Source of the DNA: Euleptes europaea
Lineage: Eukaryota; Chordata; Lepidosauria; Squamata; Sphaerodactylidae
DNA length: 64,000 nucleotides
Assembly (NCBI RefSeq): GCF_029931775.1
Contig: NC_079332.1
Span: forward strand, 4,153,970 to 4,217,969
Direction: 5' to 3'
A model generated the notes under the pieces. It was given only the letters and a program-made list of their open reading frames with translations, searched no databases and was not told where the DNA came from. The position numbers and the translations under genes were made by a program. Shown here piece after piece: positions 31,970 through 43,789 of this stretch. Each line of letters begins with the position of its first letter. Position 1 is the first letter of the stretch.

Positions 31970-32590
31970 ACTTTCAGCAGTCCTAGCACTGGTGGATCAC
32001 TTCCGGAGTCACTCAGGGATTTTCCCTGCGGGAGAATATCCTGGGGCTCCCATGGCCAAGTTTAGGAAACTTGGAGAAGGTTGTATGCTATGCTTGGAAT
32101 AACTGAAACACACTCCAGAGAGATGCTTGCAGGACAGTCCCTGGGGTGTGATCCCCCTCCGTCGGTGACTGTGGACGGAGGGCATGCTTGGATATGTCTA
32201 CGTATCAGCATGGAAGGGGTTACTGCACTTTCCCACCCACTCACCCTCTTCCCCTCCGTTCGGCCTGAATACAGAAAAGAGCTGGCAAATGGCTCTGGGT
32301 CTGGCTGGCAGCTGCATTTCCTGTTTACCCAGCCCGTAATGTGCCTTAATAGCATTTCCAGACATGCGCTATTAGGCTGAGCATGCCTTTCGCCGTGCTG
32401 TTTTCTCCTCCCGCCCTGATTATGTATATACACAAGCAGAGATGCCCTGTGAGTCATCTGTCAACCTGCTTACACTCCTGGCCACCTGTCTCTCCTCCCA
32501 TCCGCAGCGAGTCCTATTCTTTTCCCGGCAGATTTGCTTCGGATTCTGCTTTTTCTCCTGGCTCGCACGGGCTGGATGTGATGCCTGAGG
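31970..32590. other. Unassigned sequence
   Basis: No gene or familiar repeat seen. Confidence 0.3.
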
Positions 32591-32596
32591 TGCGAG

Positions 32597-32812
32597 GGCC
32601 GGTGGCTCAGTGGTAGAGCATCTGCTCGACATGCAGAAGGGTCCCAGGTTCAATCCCCGGCATCTCCAATTAACGGGACTAGGCAAGTAAGGTGGTGTGC
32701 AAGACCTCCGCCTGAGACCCTGGAGAGCCGCTGCCGGCCTGAGTAGACAATACTGACCTTGATGGACCGAGGGGTCTGATTCAGTAGAAGGCAGCTTCAT
32801 ATGTTCATGCGT
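32597..32812 (+). mobile_element. tRNA-Ala-like SINE
   Basis: GGGCCGGTGGCTCAGTGGTA to AGTAGAAGGCAGCTTCATAT; near full length. Confidence 0.85.
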
Positions 32813-32827
32813 TCCTAAAGCGGTTGC

Positions 32828-33020
32828 CTTGCAGCGGGGCCGTTCTTGCGGGTAGGGTTATGGCCGAGCATGCCGAAGGTCCCAGGTTCTCTGGCATCTC
32901 CAGGAGAATGGGTCGGGTAGCGAGGGATGTGAAGGACGTCTGCGCCGGAGAGCCGCTGCCAGTCGGGGTAGACAGCCCTGACCTTGAGCCGGTCCTGGAT
33001 GTGTGCCTGCCCCACGACAG
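32828..33020 (+). mobile_element. Diverged tRNA-Ala-like SINE
   Basis: GCATGCCGAAGGTCCCAGGTT and GGATGTGAAGGACGTCTGC follow the SINE order but the A-box part is degraded. Confidence 0.5.
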
Positions 33021-33154
33021 TAGAAACAGGGACCCCGCAGTACGCGCCTGCTGTCCTGAATAACATACGGGTCAGATCCAGGCCAAAGGACACGGGGGGC
33101 AAACAGTTCCCTGGTTCTTCTTCCTGATTTTAGCGGTGGGGAGCTGAAATGGGG

Positions 33155-33335
33155 AGAGGCAGTTAGACCGACTGCTGAGTACCCCTGCTTAGGGTTGTTC
33201 CCTAAAGCTGAAAAAGACCCAGGTTTGAATCCCCCCCCCCTCTGCCATGAAGTTCCTTGGGTGACCCTGGGCCGATCCGACTCTCTCAGCCTCGCCTACC
33301 TCGCAGGGTTGCTGTGAGAGATCATTTAAGCGAAC
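33155..33335 (+). mobile_element. Old CORE-like SINE
   Basis: AGGTTTGAATCCCCCCCCCC, GGGTGACCCTGGGCCGATCC, CAGCCTCGCCTACCTCGCAG. Confidence 0.5.
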
Positions 33336-33344
33336 CCAACTTCC

Positions 33345-33775
33345 TTGGACACAGCACAGGAGGACATGAATCTACGAAATAAATATAATTGGTTCTGGTG
33401 TTGCTTTCTGAATATTTATGCTCAACGTTGGAGAAACCAGGAGGGAAAAACTCTGCTCTGTCTTCCTGCCGCCTTTCGACAGGAACGTCTGCATCTCAGC
33501 TACTTCTCTCTCTCCCCGTTTTCTTCTGTTTGCTTCTTAACAACAGCAAAAAGATTCCAACTTGCCCTCAGTTGGCAGCGAGCAGAACGCATAATGACAG
33601 TAATTAATCGACATGCAATTAAAGAAAAGAAAAAAAACAAGGAAAAAAACCCCAAAACGGATCCCTGGAGCATGAAGACTTGCTATCTGAACCACCCAGC
33701 GGGGGTGATTTGACACATGTCCTCCTAGCCTTTTGAGATGCTGCATCTTCTGGGGGTGGGAAGATCTTCTTCTGG
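33345..33775. other. Unassigned, AT-rich; possible conserved non-coding element
   Basis: Contains several TAAT-type motifs (TAATTAATCG, GCAATTAAAG). No gene. Confidence 0.25.
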
Positions 33776-33814
33776 CTCATTTCGGATGAGATCACAAGCA
33801 GGAGCCGGGTATCT

Positions 33815-34135
33815 TTAGCCGGAAGAGGAGAAGACTGAGAGGGGATATGATCACCATCTTCAAGGACTTGAAGGGCTGTCATATGGAGGAGGGTGCCGCC
33901 GAGTTGTTTTCTGTGGCCCCAGAAGGTCGGACCAGAACCAACGGGTTGAAATTAAATCAAAAGAGTTTCCGTCTAGACATTAGGAAGAATTTTCTAACAA
34001 GTTAGAGCGGTTCCTCGGTGGAACAGGCTTCCTCGGGAGGTGGTGAGCTCTCCTTCCCTGGAGGTTTTTAAGAAGAGGTTAGATGGCCATCTGTCAGCAA
34101 TGCTGATTCTATCACCTTAAGCAGATGATGAGAGG
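33815..34135 (+). mobile_element. CR1 LINE 3' region (type A)
   Basis: AGAAGACTGAGAGGGGATAT to GATTCTATCACCTTAAGCAG; truncated at its 3' end. Confidence 0.8.
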
Positions 34136-34284
34136 GATTGTTTGCCCACTCAAATGTGGGATTGTTTCCCCACTCAAATGTCCTCAGGCTTCGGTGCAAG
34201 TCTTTTTCATTTCTTTCGGCAGCTGCATGGATTTTGTTGTTAAATTCGCTTTTAAGGAGCAATTTGTCATTTTAGATTATGAAC

Positions 34285-34500
34285 ATATGTCACACATGAA
34301 GCTGCCTTGTACTGAACCAGATCCTCAGTCCATCAAAGTCAGTATTGTCTACTCAGGCCGGCAGCGGCTCTCCAGGGTCTCAGGCAGGGGTCTTTCCCAT
34401 CACCTACTTGTCTGGTCCCTTTAACTGGAGATGCCAGGGATTGAACCTGGGGCCTTCTGCATGCCAAGCAGAGGCTCTGCCTGAATCACAGGCCTTCCCC
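34285..34500 (-). mobile_element. tRNA-Ala-like SINE
   Basis: CACATGAAGCTGCCTTGTAC to CATGCCAAGCAGAGGCTCTG. Confidence 0.8.
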
Positions 34501-35485
34501 ATTATTATTATCAGAACAGGGGTTTGCAGTTTTTGTTTTTAAAGCATTGGGGTGGTCCAGTCAGGAATCGTGGGGTGTCTCGTTCGGCTAATCCCCCTCC
34601 CTGCCAAATCTGCCGATTTGGGCGGGGGGAGCAAAGGACGCAGCTGCTGCACAGAAAGGGGGGGGGAAACGCAGATCAGCTCAACCCAGGGGGAAGGAAA
34701 CCGCCTGACATCTGTAGGGAAGCATAGCGAAACTGTCAAGATTTCAGCTGTCAGCTGCGGTTATGTGGGAACCGGTGGGGAGGAAGGGGGCGTAGTTTGG
34801 GGCTCGGGTAACGGAGGGGCTTTTAAGCTGTCAGCCGGGGGGAGTCGCACATTTCGCTTGCGCACTGAGATGAGTAAACAGCAAGAGTTTTTGAGCAGCG
34901 ACGTTGTGAGCGTGCAATCCCACGCTAACCCAGGAACCGGTCATCTGGTGGTGCCGCTGGCCCGGTTTCTGATTCCTGATCCCCTCCAAATAAATCTAGC
35001 CAGTTCGGGGGGGGGGGAAATAAATGTCAGAAGTGTATTGCTTTTGGGAGCAAACTAGGGAGCTGCGCACACGCGTGTAGGCACACAAACACACCCACGT
35101 GTCGGGGCGTGGGTGGAGGGAGAGAAAACGGAGAACGTAGGTCATGCTGGCTGGGTGGTCTTGTGAAATCCCTTTCCTAGTGCATAAGGATTACAGAAAC
35201 AATGGGAGTCAGTGGGGATTTTTGCCTTTTTAGGGTGAGCTCAGCTTCCTTTGCTCTTCAAATGACGCATCCCTGCCTCCACACTCCAGGCAGATGTAAT
35301 TATAATTTTAAACAATTGTATGGCATCTGATAGATATGTAATAGTGGGGGGGAAAACATTTTCTTGGGTTAAAAAGCTGTGAAAACTGCTCTGGGAAACG
35401 GGGAGGGTACTTTGTTATGCTCCAGGTATTCAGCCAGTCAGCATTACTCTTCCATCCTGGCCGAGCTTGTTCTCCATTTGCTGAA
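34501..35485. other. Unassigned sequence
   Basis: No gene recognised. G runs at 34660 and 35008; otherwise single-copy-looking. Confidence 0.3.
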
Positions 35486-35700
35486 TCCAGCGTGGTGTAG
35501 TGGTTAAGAGCAGTGGTCAGCGATGCTGATTCTATGACCTTAGACAGATGATGAGAAGGAGGGCATATTAGCCATCTTCTGGGCATGGAGTAGGGGTCAC
35601 TGTGGGTGTATGGGGGAGGTAGTTGTGGGTTTCCTGCATTGTGCAGGGGGTTGGACTAGATGACCCTGGTGGTCCCTTCCAACTCTATGATTCTATGATT
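35486..35700 (+). mobile_element. MIR-like SINE head joined to a CR1 3' end
   Basis: 35486-35516 (CCAGCGTGGTGTAGTGGTTA) runs directly into CR1 type A 3' sequence (GCGATGCTGATTCTATGACC to TCTATGATTCTATGATT), same strand. Confidence 0.7.
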
Positions 35701-35758
35701 TCCAAAAAACGGGAGAGGATTTGAAAAAAAATCAAACAGCATTGGTTTTCTCCTGGTT

Positions 35759-36080
35759 GAGAGCCAGCGTGGTGTAGCGGTTAAGAGCGGTGGTTTGGAG
35801 CGGTGAACTCTGATCTGGAGACCCGGGTTTGATTCCCCACTCCTCCACATGAGCGGCGGACGCTAATCTGATGAACCGGGTTTGTCTCCCCACTCCTCCA
35901 CATGAAGCCAGCTGGGTGACCTTGGGCAAGTCACAGTTCTTTGAACTCTCTCAGCCCCAACCACCTCCCAAGGTGTCTGTTGTGGAGAGGGGAAGGGAAG
36001 GTGATTGTAAGCCAGTTTGATTCTTCCTTAAATGGTAAGAGAAAGTTGGCATATAAAAACCAATTCTTATTCTTATTCTT
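35759..36080 (+). mobile_element. MIR-like SINE, full length
   Basis: GAGAGCCAGCGTGGTGTAGC to CATATAAAAACCAATTCTTA. Confidence 0.85.
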
Positions 36081-36089
36081 CTGAAAGAA

Positions 36090-36990
36090 GAGGGTTCTCA
36101 TGTTAAGTGGCATCTATTGTCCTATTTTTATGTAGGTATGCTTACACCCTAAATTTCCCTCACCAGAGAGTGCTGAAGATATTGGGAAATGCTCTAATGT
36201 GCTACCGTGGGCTTCTTAGCAGTGTGATCCTAAACAAAGTTACTCCAGTCTAAGCCCGTTGAAATCAAGTCTAATGTCAGTGGTTCCTCCTCCTTGGTGG
36301 TTTTCTTGTTGGAGAGGGACTTTGCAAAGAAAGAAAGAGTGGAACCAGGTCTGTGACATTTTTGAAACGCTGCCTGTCTGTTTCCTGGAACGAAAGGACA
36401 ATTGACTTGGTTATCAAGCCCTTGATGCCAGAGATGGAATTAGGTTTCTAGGAGAATTTGTCACTTGTGGTTTTTGCTCCACCCCCTCCCTGCTTTTCCT
36501 TCCATGACTTGAATACTGAAGTCCTGAGCTTAAGAAGCAACTAGATCCTGGAAGCTTCTACGCAGACCATGTTTGCGCGTGCCAGGCCCAAATTGCGTGG
36601 CTCGGTTCAGACATCGCCTGAAACTGTGGCTGAACTCAACTCGAAACTGTCTGAACGCAAGCCACTCCGCTATGGTTAGGGAACTAGGATCTGAAACCCT
36701 GGTTTGAATTGGGTTTATGGGGTGTGCGAATGCCGATGTCCTGACCTGTCCCCAGCTGCACAGCCAAAGGGATGAAACTAGCAAACTAGGATTGGAACAG
36801 CCTTTTGCAAACTGAATCCCGGTTTCACCAACCACAACAACCACAGTTTTGCACAGTGTGAGAACGGAGCCAACCCCATGTCATCAGATATGGCTCTGCT
36901 CTGGACACATCTAAAGCTGATGGGAGGGTGATTATGGGGGGCTGGGATTTTCAGTGCAGGGTTACTACCATTCAAGCCCGCCAAAAACTG
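36090..36990. other. Unassigned with an old short repeat
   Basis: 36220-36262 (GTGATCCTAAACAAAGTTAC, AGTCTAAGCCCGTTGAAATC) is a common reptile repeat motif. The rest is not recognised. Confidence 0.35.
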
Positions 36991-37000
36991 AACCTTCATG

Positions 37001-37245
37001 GAATCATAGAGTTGGAAGGGACCACCAGGGTCATCTAGTCCGACCCCCTGCACAATGCAGGAAACTCACAACCACCTCCCCACACACACACACCCAGTGA
37101 CCCCTACTCCATGTCCAGAAGATGGCCAAGGTGCCCTCCCTCTCATGGACTGCCAGAGTTCATAGAACCAGCATTGCTGACAGATGGCCATCTAGCCTCT
37201 GCTTAAAAACCTCCAGGGAAGGAGAGCTTCACCGCCTTCCTCATG
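37001..37245 (-). mobile_element. CR1 LINE 3' end (type A)
   Basis: GAATCATAGAGTTGGAAGGG to CAGGGAAGGAGAGCTTCACC. Confidence 0.8.
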
Positions 37246-37249
37246 CCTT

Positions 37250-37945
37250 AGACTGTAGCCCGTCCCCTAAATTCCTTTCCCCCCTGCTAGATTTGGAAAC
37301 TGGAAGTGACCACTGTTAGAAACAGGATCCTGGACTAGACGGATGTTCGATTGGATCCAGAGGAAATCTTCTTAGGTCCGCAAGATATCCTGCCGGCTTC
37401 CCAAGTCCCAAACCCCATTGATTTCAATTAGTTTAGTTCTCACCTGGCAGCCTCCGAACTGTGTTCGGTGTGAAATTAAGCTGATGTTTTTCATTTGGTG
37501 GAAATTACTTTCCACTGAATGGGAGACTGTGTAGGAAATGACACCCCGAGAATTATTCCTGTATCGGAGAATTAAACGAAAGATCAATTTTGAAGCGGTA
37601 CCCCCGCTTCCCCACACACACACCATTTAAAATCTCTTTTTGCGTTTCCTTCTCCCGCTCACTTCTGGCTTTCCGCCTTTTATTTTCTCCGGCGCATTAA
37701 TTCCTGAATAATAAGGCTGGGCTTTTTGTTTGAGGGTGTGTAATTACAGAGGGAGAGGAAAGGTTGAAGGATGTCAAAGCTAAACTAGTATTACATGGGA
37801 TCGTGAGTGGCACACGCTGCTGGGCAAATTTTACTAGCCCCAGACGAGAGAGGCAGGCGGCTTGACCCTCTAGAAAGACTTTGATAACTGCATTACGCTC
37901 CGGAGCAATAGCCACTTCCACCCAAATGGAAGCCAGTGAGAGCCT
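37250..37945. other. Unassigned sequence
   Basis: No gene or clear repeat seen; AT-richer. Confidence 0.3.
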
Positions 37946-37948
37946 AAA

Positions 37949-38330
37949 TGAGAGCCAGCGTAGTGTAGTGGTTAAGAGCGGTGGTTTGGAGCGGTGGACT
38001 CCGATCTGGAGAACCAGGTTCGATTCCCCACTCCTCCACACGAGCGGCGGACGCTAATCTAGTGAACCGGGTTGGTTTCGTCACTCCTACACACAAAGCC
38101 AGCTGGGTGACCTTGGGCAAGTCACAGCTCTCTCAGCCCCACCCACCTCACAGGGTGTCTGTTGTGGGGAGGGGAAGGGAAGGTGATTGTAAGCCGGTTT
38201 AATTCTTCCTTAAGTGGTGGAGAAAGTTGGCATACAAAAACCAACTCTTCTTCTTCTTCTCCTTCTTCTTCCTTCTTCTTCTTCTTCCTTCATCTGTGGT
38301 TTTTTTGGCAGACTTCAGTTTTTGCTTTCC
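37949..38330 (+). mobile_element. MIR-like SINE with CTT tail and a 3' flank shared with 41.7-42.0 kb
   Basis: SINE 37949-38260, CTT-rich tail to about 38290, then CTGTGGTTTTTTTGGCAGAC and TTCAGTTTTTGCTTTC, which recurs at 41.7-42.0 kb in the opposite orientation. Confidence 0.75.
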
Positions 38331-38794
38331 GTTGTGTTTTGTTCTCTGCTTACTGTGCTAATGCGGAATAAAAATCCCAAGACTAGAACCCGGAAGCACC
38401 TGCCTCCCTTTGACTACGCCCCACTGGACCTCACTAGGCATCTTTCAGACGTAGAGACTGCAAAGCAGTAATCCTAAGTATTTATAACCAGAAAGTGACG
38501 CAGAGGTGCTAAGATCCGCTTGTATGGTCGGTATTCCACCAGCGTCAGTCAGGCTATCGAGTTTCCAGCACAGACCCCGTCAAAGAAGCCCGCTGTTCCG
38601 GTTTCTCCTTTCAGCGGCCTCTTAACTTTGCCCTGGAGAAAACCCCAGCAGGTGTTTCTGAAGAAGCAGGTTGTTGGTCGCCCCGGTGATTCACAGAGTT
38701 CAGTCACCTTGCATAGCACCGACGGCCTTTCAGGGGCAGCCCTGGATGCTGTCTGGATTTATGGATTATTTAGGCTTGCGGTTGAGAACATAGA

Positions 38795-38858
38795 ATCACA
38801 GAATCATAGAGTTGGAAGGGATCACCAGGGTCATCTAATCCAACCCCCTGCAGCAAAA
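38795..38858 (-). mobile_element. CR1 terminus, short
   Basis: ACAGAATCATAGAGTTGGAA to TCTAATCCAACCCCCTGCA; cut off after 60 bases. Confidence 0.7.
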
Positions 38859-39035
38859 ACTAGCTGTGAGCACAGTGCTGATTGAGCACAATACCTTTCC
38901 ACCTGTAATTTAACCCCATTATTGCGAGTCCATTCCTCTCCTGCCAACAGGAACAGCTCCCTGCCCTCCTTTAAGTGACAGCCTTTCAAATACTTTAACT
39001 GAGCAGTCCTGTCCCCCCTCAACCCTCCTCTTCTT

Positions 39036-39690
39036 CATAGAATCATAGAGTTGGAAGGGACCACCAGGGTCATCTAGTCCAACCCCCCTGCACAATGCAG
39101 GAAACTCACAACTACCTCCCCCCTCCACACCCCTAGTGACCAGAAGATGGCCAAGATGCCCTCCCTCTCATCATCTGTTTAAGGTCACAGAATCAGCATT
39201 GCTGACAGATGGCCATCTAACCTCTTCTTAAAAACCTCCAGGGAAGGAGAGCTCACCACCTCCCGAGGAAGCCTGTTCCACTGAGGAACCACTTTGACTG
39301 TTAGAAAATTCTTCCTAATGTCTAGACGGAAACTCTTTGGATTTAATTCCAACCCGTTGGTTCTGGTCCGACCGTCTTGAGCAACAGAAAACAACTCGGC
39401 ACCCTCCTCTATATGACAGCCCTTCAAGTCCTTAAAGATGGTTATCATGTCCCCTCTCAGTCTTCTCCTCTTCAGGCTAAACATACCCAGCTCCTTCAAC
39501 CTTTCCTCATAGGACTTGGTCTCCAGACCCCCTCACCATCTTTGTTGCCCTCCTCTGGACCCGTCCCAGCTTGTCTACATCCTTCTGAAATTGTGGTGCC
39601 CAGAACTGAACACAGTACTCTAGTTGAGGTCTAACCAGAGCAGAGTAAAGCGATACCATCACTTCGCGTGATCTGGACACTATCTGGACA
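39036..39690 (-). mobile_element. CR1 LINE 3' region (type A), longest copy
   Basis: CATAGAATCATAGAGTTGGA, through the ORF2 end (minus strand [40 protein letters not shown]), to CAGAGTAAAGCGATACCATC. Confidence 0.85.
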
Positions 39691-39784
39691 TATGTTCAGA
39701 CTGAACATATGTCCCCCTTCCCCTGAACTTCATGTCCCCCTTCCCCTCTCTGGTGCCAAAGGAGGCATGGATATTTCAGCCACA

Positions 39785-40032
39785 ATGACATTGCCGACTT
39801 TCTCTGCCACTTAAGGGAGAATAGGAGGAGGAGGAGAAGGAGGAGGAGGAGAAGAAGGAGAAGGAGGAGAAGGAGAAGAAGAAGAGTTGCTTTTTATATG
39901 CCGACTTTCTCTGCCACTTCAGGGAGAATCAAACCGGCTTACAATCACCTTCCCTCTCCTTCCCCACAACAGACACCCTGTGAGGTAGGTGGGGCTGAGA
40001 GAGCTCTAAGAGAGCTGTGACCAGCCCAATGT
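39785..40032 (-). mobile_element. Truncated MIR-like SINE with GGA/GAA tail
   Basis: A polypurine stretch 39826-39886 followed by GTTGCTTTTTATATGCCGAC and the SINE 3' half. Confidence 0.75.
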
Positions 40033-40680
40033 AACAAGGACATTGTTCATTAAGTGTCCTAGATGGGGTGGGGGGAGAGGGATTTTTCTTACTGCTCTGG
40101 TGCAAGCCTGGATGAGAAGGGGGCCACGCTGCTTCTGCTGCAGCTCCCCCACACCCGCCTCTAGAAAAAAAAACCCAGAAAAATTTAGCTGAGTGCTGGA
40201 GAGTTCACAAGCAGGCAGTGGGATGCTTCCAGTGGAAAGGGCAGGCAGGGCTGGGAAGCGGAGGAGGGAGCTCCGAAGAGCGTCATATGTCCAAAGCGGA
40301 CAATTAAAAATAGGACGGAGCGATGGTCTTAAATCTGACTGCTCTTTGCAAAATGTCATGGGCAGAGGAGCCCTGGGCCCCCGGCCAAAGGGCAGGGGTG
40401 AAGGACGGCTTTCTGTCAAGAAGTCTTGAGTTTTCCCAAGCGTGGAAAGGCTTTCTTATTTGGGGGGGGGGGAGCAAGAGGGGCCAGAGGAAGAATGCAC
40501 ACAGAGGAACAGGCCAGGCTCTGGAAGTCGTTCCTTTGGCAGACTGTTAAATCCAGGAAGCTGCTTTCCATCTGATGCTGGCCGCGACTGAGCAGGAGAT
40601 CTTGCGGGCTGTCCAACAGGCCAGTATCAGGGCAGTGACCTCAGGCGCTGGAACTGAGAAGTGACCTTTCTTCGGGCTGG
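40033..40680. other. Unassigned sequence
   Basis: No gene recognised; a G run at 40460-40470. Confidence 0.3.
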
Positions 40681-40685
40681 GAGGT

Positions 40686-40872
40686 CATAGAATAGAATCA
40701 TAGGGTTGGAAGGGACCACCAGGGTCATCTAGTCCAACCCCCTGGTTTGGAAATTCCAAACTACCCCCCCCCACACACTCACCCAGTAACCCCCTACTCC
40801 ATGCCCAGAAGATGGCCAAGATGCCCTCCCTCCCATGAACTGCCTAAGGTAATAGAATCAGCATTGCTGGGA
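40686..40872 (-). mobile_element. CR1 LINE 3' end (type A)
   Basis: CATAGAATAGAATCATAGGG to AATCAGCATTGCTGGGACCC. Confidence 0.75.
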
Positions 40873-40883
40873 CCCTGGCCTAT

Positions 40884-41202
40884 AGAAGAAGAAGAGGAGG
40901 AAGAGGCGGAGGAAGAAGAAGAAGAGGAGGAGTAGGAGTTGGTTTTTATATGCCGACTTTCTCTACCACTTAAGGAAGAATCAAACCGGCTTACAATCAC
41001 CTTCCCTCCCCCTCCCCACAACAGACACCCAGTGAGGGAGGTGGGGCTGAGAGAGCTGTGACTAGCCCAAGGAAACCAACCCGGTTCACTCGACTAGCCT
41101 CCGCCACTCATGTGGAGGAGAGGGGAATCGAACCTGGCTCTCCAGATCAGAGTCCGCTGCTCCAAGCCCACTGCTCTTAACCACTATGCCACGCTGGCCC
41201 TG
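40884..41202 (-). mobile_element. MIR-like SINE with expanded purine tail
   Basis: GAAGAAGAAGAGGAGGAAGA tail, then GTTGGTTTTTATATGCCGAC to CCACTATGCCACGCTGG. Confidence 0.8.
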
Positions 41203-41672
41203 ACCCAGGAAGAAACTCTCCCAAGCTGAAAGCTGCCTGTAGACTTGCCTTAACCACTGGACAGTCACTACATAACCAGCGTTGGGAGAGCTAACTGTGA
41301 TTGTTTTAAATCATCCCCCTTCTCAGAAACCTTGGAAAGCAGCCCGGCCTGCCTGAGAGAATCTTCCATAAACTGGGGAACAAATCTTGTTTGAAGAAAA
41401 CAACGTTATGGATTTTCCACAGTTTTATTGCCTGTTTATGCCAGTAGATCAGTTCCCTGCAAACTGAAGAGATGCCTCAGCCGTGAGCAGGGTAAGGACC
41501 CAGTCCCTGATGCGACCTTACGAGCATTCGGGCTGTCAGCATCGAACGGCGGATTGCAATATATGGAAAGAAACACGGTGGGAACCCAAGGAAGGTCAGC
41601 GCTTCTGGCTAGGATTCTCCTAGGGGCCGATTCTCCCTTGGACACGGCGGCCCAGCGATTCCACGACAGGCT

Positions 41673-42030
41673 GAGATTCAGAGTGGGAGGAGGAAGAAGA
41701 AGAAGAGGAAGAGGAAGAAAGCAAAAACTGAAGTCTGCCAGAAAAACCACAGAAGGGAGAAGAGAGAAGGAGAAGAAGAAGAGATTCAGAGTGGGAGGAG
41801 GAAGAAGAAGAAGAGGAAGAGGGAGAAAGCAAAAACTGAAGTCTGCCAGAAAAACCACAGAAGGGAGAAGGAGAAGAAAAAGAAGAGATTCAGAGTGGGA
41901 GGAGGAAGAAGAGGAAGAGGAAGAAAGCAAAAACTGAAGTCTGCAAAAAAAAACCACAGAAGAAGGGAGAAGGGAGGAGGAGGAGGAGGAGAAGAAGAAG
42001 GAGGAGGAGGAGAAGAGGAAGAGTAAGAAG
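41673..42030 (-). repeat. Polypurine minisatellite, about 106-bp unit x3
   Basis: Units start with GAGATTCAGAGTGGGAGGAG at 41673, 41781 and 41885 (periods 108 and 104). Each contains GCAAAAACTGAAGTCTGCC and AACCACAGAAGG plus GAA/GGA runs; it grades into the purine tail of the SINE at 42040. Confidence 0.85.
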
Positions 42031-42362
42031 GAGAAGGAGAAGAAGAGTTTTATATGCCAACTTTCTCTACCACTTAAGGAAGAATCAAACCAGCTACAAT
42101 CACCTTCCCTTCCCACAACAGACACCCTGAGATAGGTGGGGCTGAGAGAGCTCTAAGAAAGCTGTGACTGGCCCAAGATGACTTCATGTGTAGGAATGGG
42201 GAAACTTCACCCAGCTGACTTCATGTGTAGGACTGGGGAAACCAACCCAGTTCACCAGATTAGCCTCCACCGCTCACGTGGAGGAGCGGGGAACCAAACC
42301 CGGTTCTCCAGATCAGACTCCACCGCTCCAAACCACCGCTCTTAACCACCACACCGGCTCCC
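42031..42362 (-). mobile_element. MIR-like SINE
   Basis: AGTTTTATATGCCAACTTTC to CTTAACCACCACACCGGCTC; includes a small internal repeat of ACTTCATGTGTAGGA. Confidence 0.8.
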
Positions 42363-42763
42363 AGTCTAGCTCTCATGGTTGCCAGAGGGGGTGAACGTGT
42401 AGGCGGACTCTGTTGTAGGCTCCAAAGCCAGACTGGGGTTCGACTATGGAAAGAGTCATCTGCTCTCCAGATGAACAGGAAATGGTGAGGGACGCGCTGG
42501 GGGAAAATGATGCAGATTCCTAGGTGCCAGAAATGGGTTTCCAGGAGCCGGAGTCACATTTTGGGTGGGTGGGGAGGATGCCAACCCTATGCAGTGCTGG
42601 GAAAAGCGGAAAGAAAAGTATTTTCTCCCTTCTGGGAGGCAGCACAGTTAGACATCTGGGCGGTACGATGCCTGGGGATTCCTGCCGGCCTGCTGGGGCT
42701 GGAGTGGAACAGCGGGGCATTCCAGATGCAGCTTCTGAGAAAACCCCAAAGGCAAAACCTAAC

Positions 42764-43099
42764 AGAGGAGGAGGAGGAGGAAGAGGAGTAGTAGTTGGTT
42801 TTCATATGCCAACTTTCTCTACCACTTAAGGGAGACTCAAACTGGCTCACAATCGCCTTCCCTTCCCCTCCCCACAACAGACACCCTGGGAGGTAGGTGG
42901 TGCTGAGAGAGCTGTAAGAGAACTGTGTCTAGCCCAAGGTCACCCTGCTGGCTTCGTGTGTAGGAGTGGGGAAACCAGCCCAGTTCACCAGATTAGCCTC
43001 CGCCGCTCGTGTGGAGGAGTGGGGAATCGAGCCCGGTTCTCCCCGTCAGAGTCCTCCACTCCAAACCACCGCTCTTAACCACGACACCACGCTGGCGTA
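42764..43099 (-). mobile_element. MIR-like SINE
   Basis: GAGGAGGAGGAGGAAGAGG tail, then GTAGTTGGTTTTCATATGCC to CACGACACCACGCTGGC. Confidence 0.8.
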
Positions 43100-43680
43100 C
43101 AACTAAGTACGGAAGTAAGGCAGAAAATCAAACCGTCTCATGTGTATACCGGACGAGAACGTAACGCACAGGATCGCCGGGAACAATTGTAGTGCGGCGT
43201 GGCAAAAAAAAGTTCATATGGAAAAAAACCCGACGAATTTCATTCCTACCCGGTAACAATAACGAGGTCTGGAAGTCCGGGAAACCCAACGAAGACCAAA
43301 CTCAGCAACGGCGGCTGGAGAGCTGGGCCTGTCTCTGTTGAGGAAACTTCATCGGGAGCCAAATTAAAAACAAATCTGAGCGGCCTGTGCAAACCGACGC
43401 ACGCATATAGGATCAGGGTGGAGGTAATGACATTTGCAACAGCATCGGTTCTCTTGGCAGGAGGGACAATTGGAAACACATGGAACTTGGGGCTGCATCA
43501 GCTCCTCCAGAAGGCGCATCCTTGGAGTTCCCTAGCTAGATACAAAACATCCGTCTCCTTCGCTGGCTAACTCCTGAGATATTTTGTCTCTGCCCCAAGT
43601 CCTCATCATTATTGGCCATCACCAAACTAGTAGGTGGGCATACGTCCTATTTATCAGTGTCCCTTTCCCCCCCCTGGTAC
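43100..43680. other. Unassigned sequence
   Basis: No repeat recognised. An open stretch at 43199-43570 shows no known domain; its coding status is unsupported. Confidence 0.3.
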
Positions 43681-43789
43681 TTAGAATCATAGAGTTGGAA
43701 GGGACCACCAGGGCCATCTAGTCCAACCCCCCTGCACTATGCAGGAAACTCACAACTACCTCCCCCACACAAACCCAGTGACCCCTACT

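Noticed and set aside
34552-35058. 168-codon open frame
   Set aside because: No domain, no splice context and G-rich composition; no support for coding.
41436-42125. 229-codon minus-strand frame rich in Ser, Phe and Leu
   Set aside because: It is produced by the polypurine minisatellite and SINE tail, not a gene.
43199-43570. 123-codon open frame
   Set aside because: No recognisable family and no flanking signals; kept as unassigned sequence.
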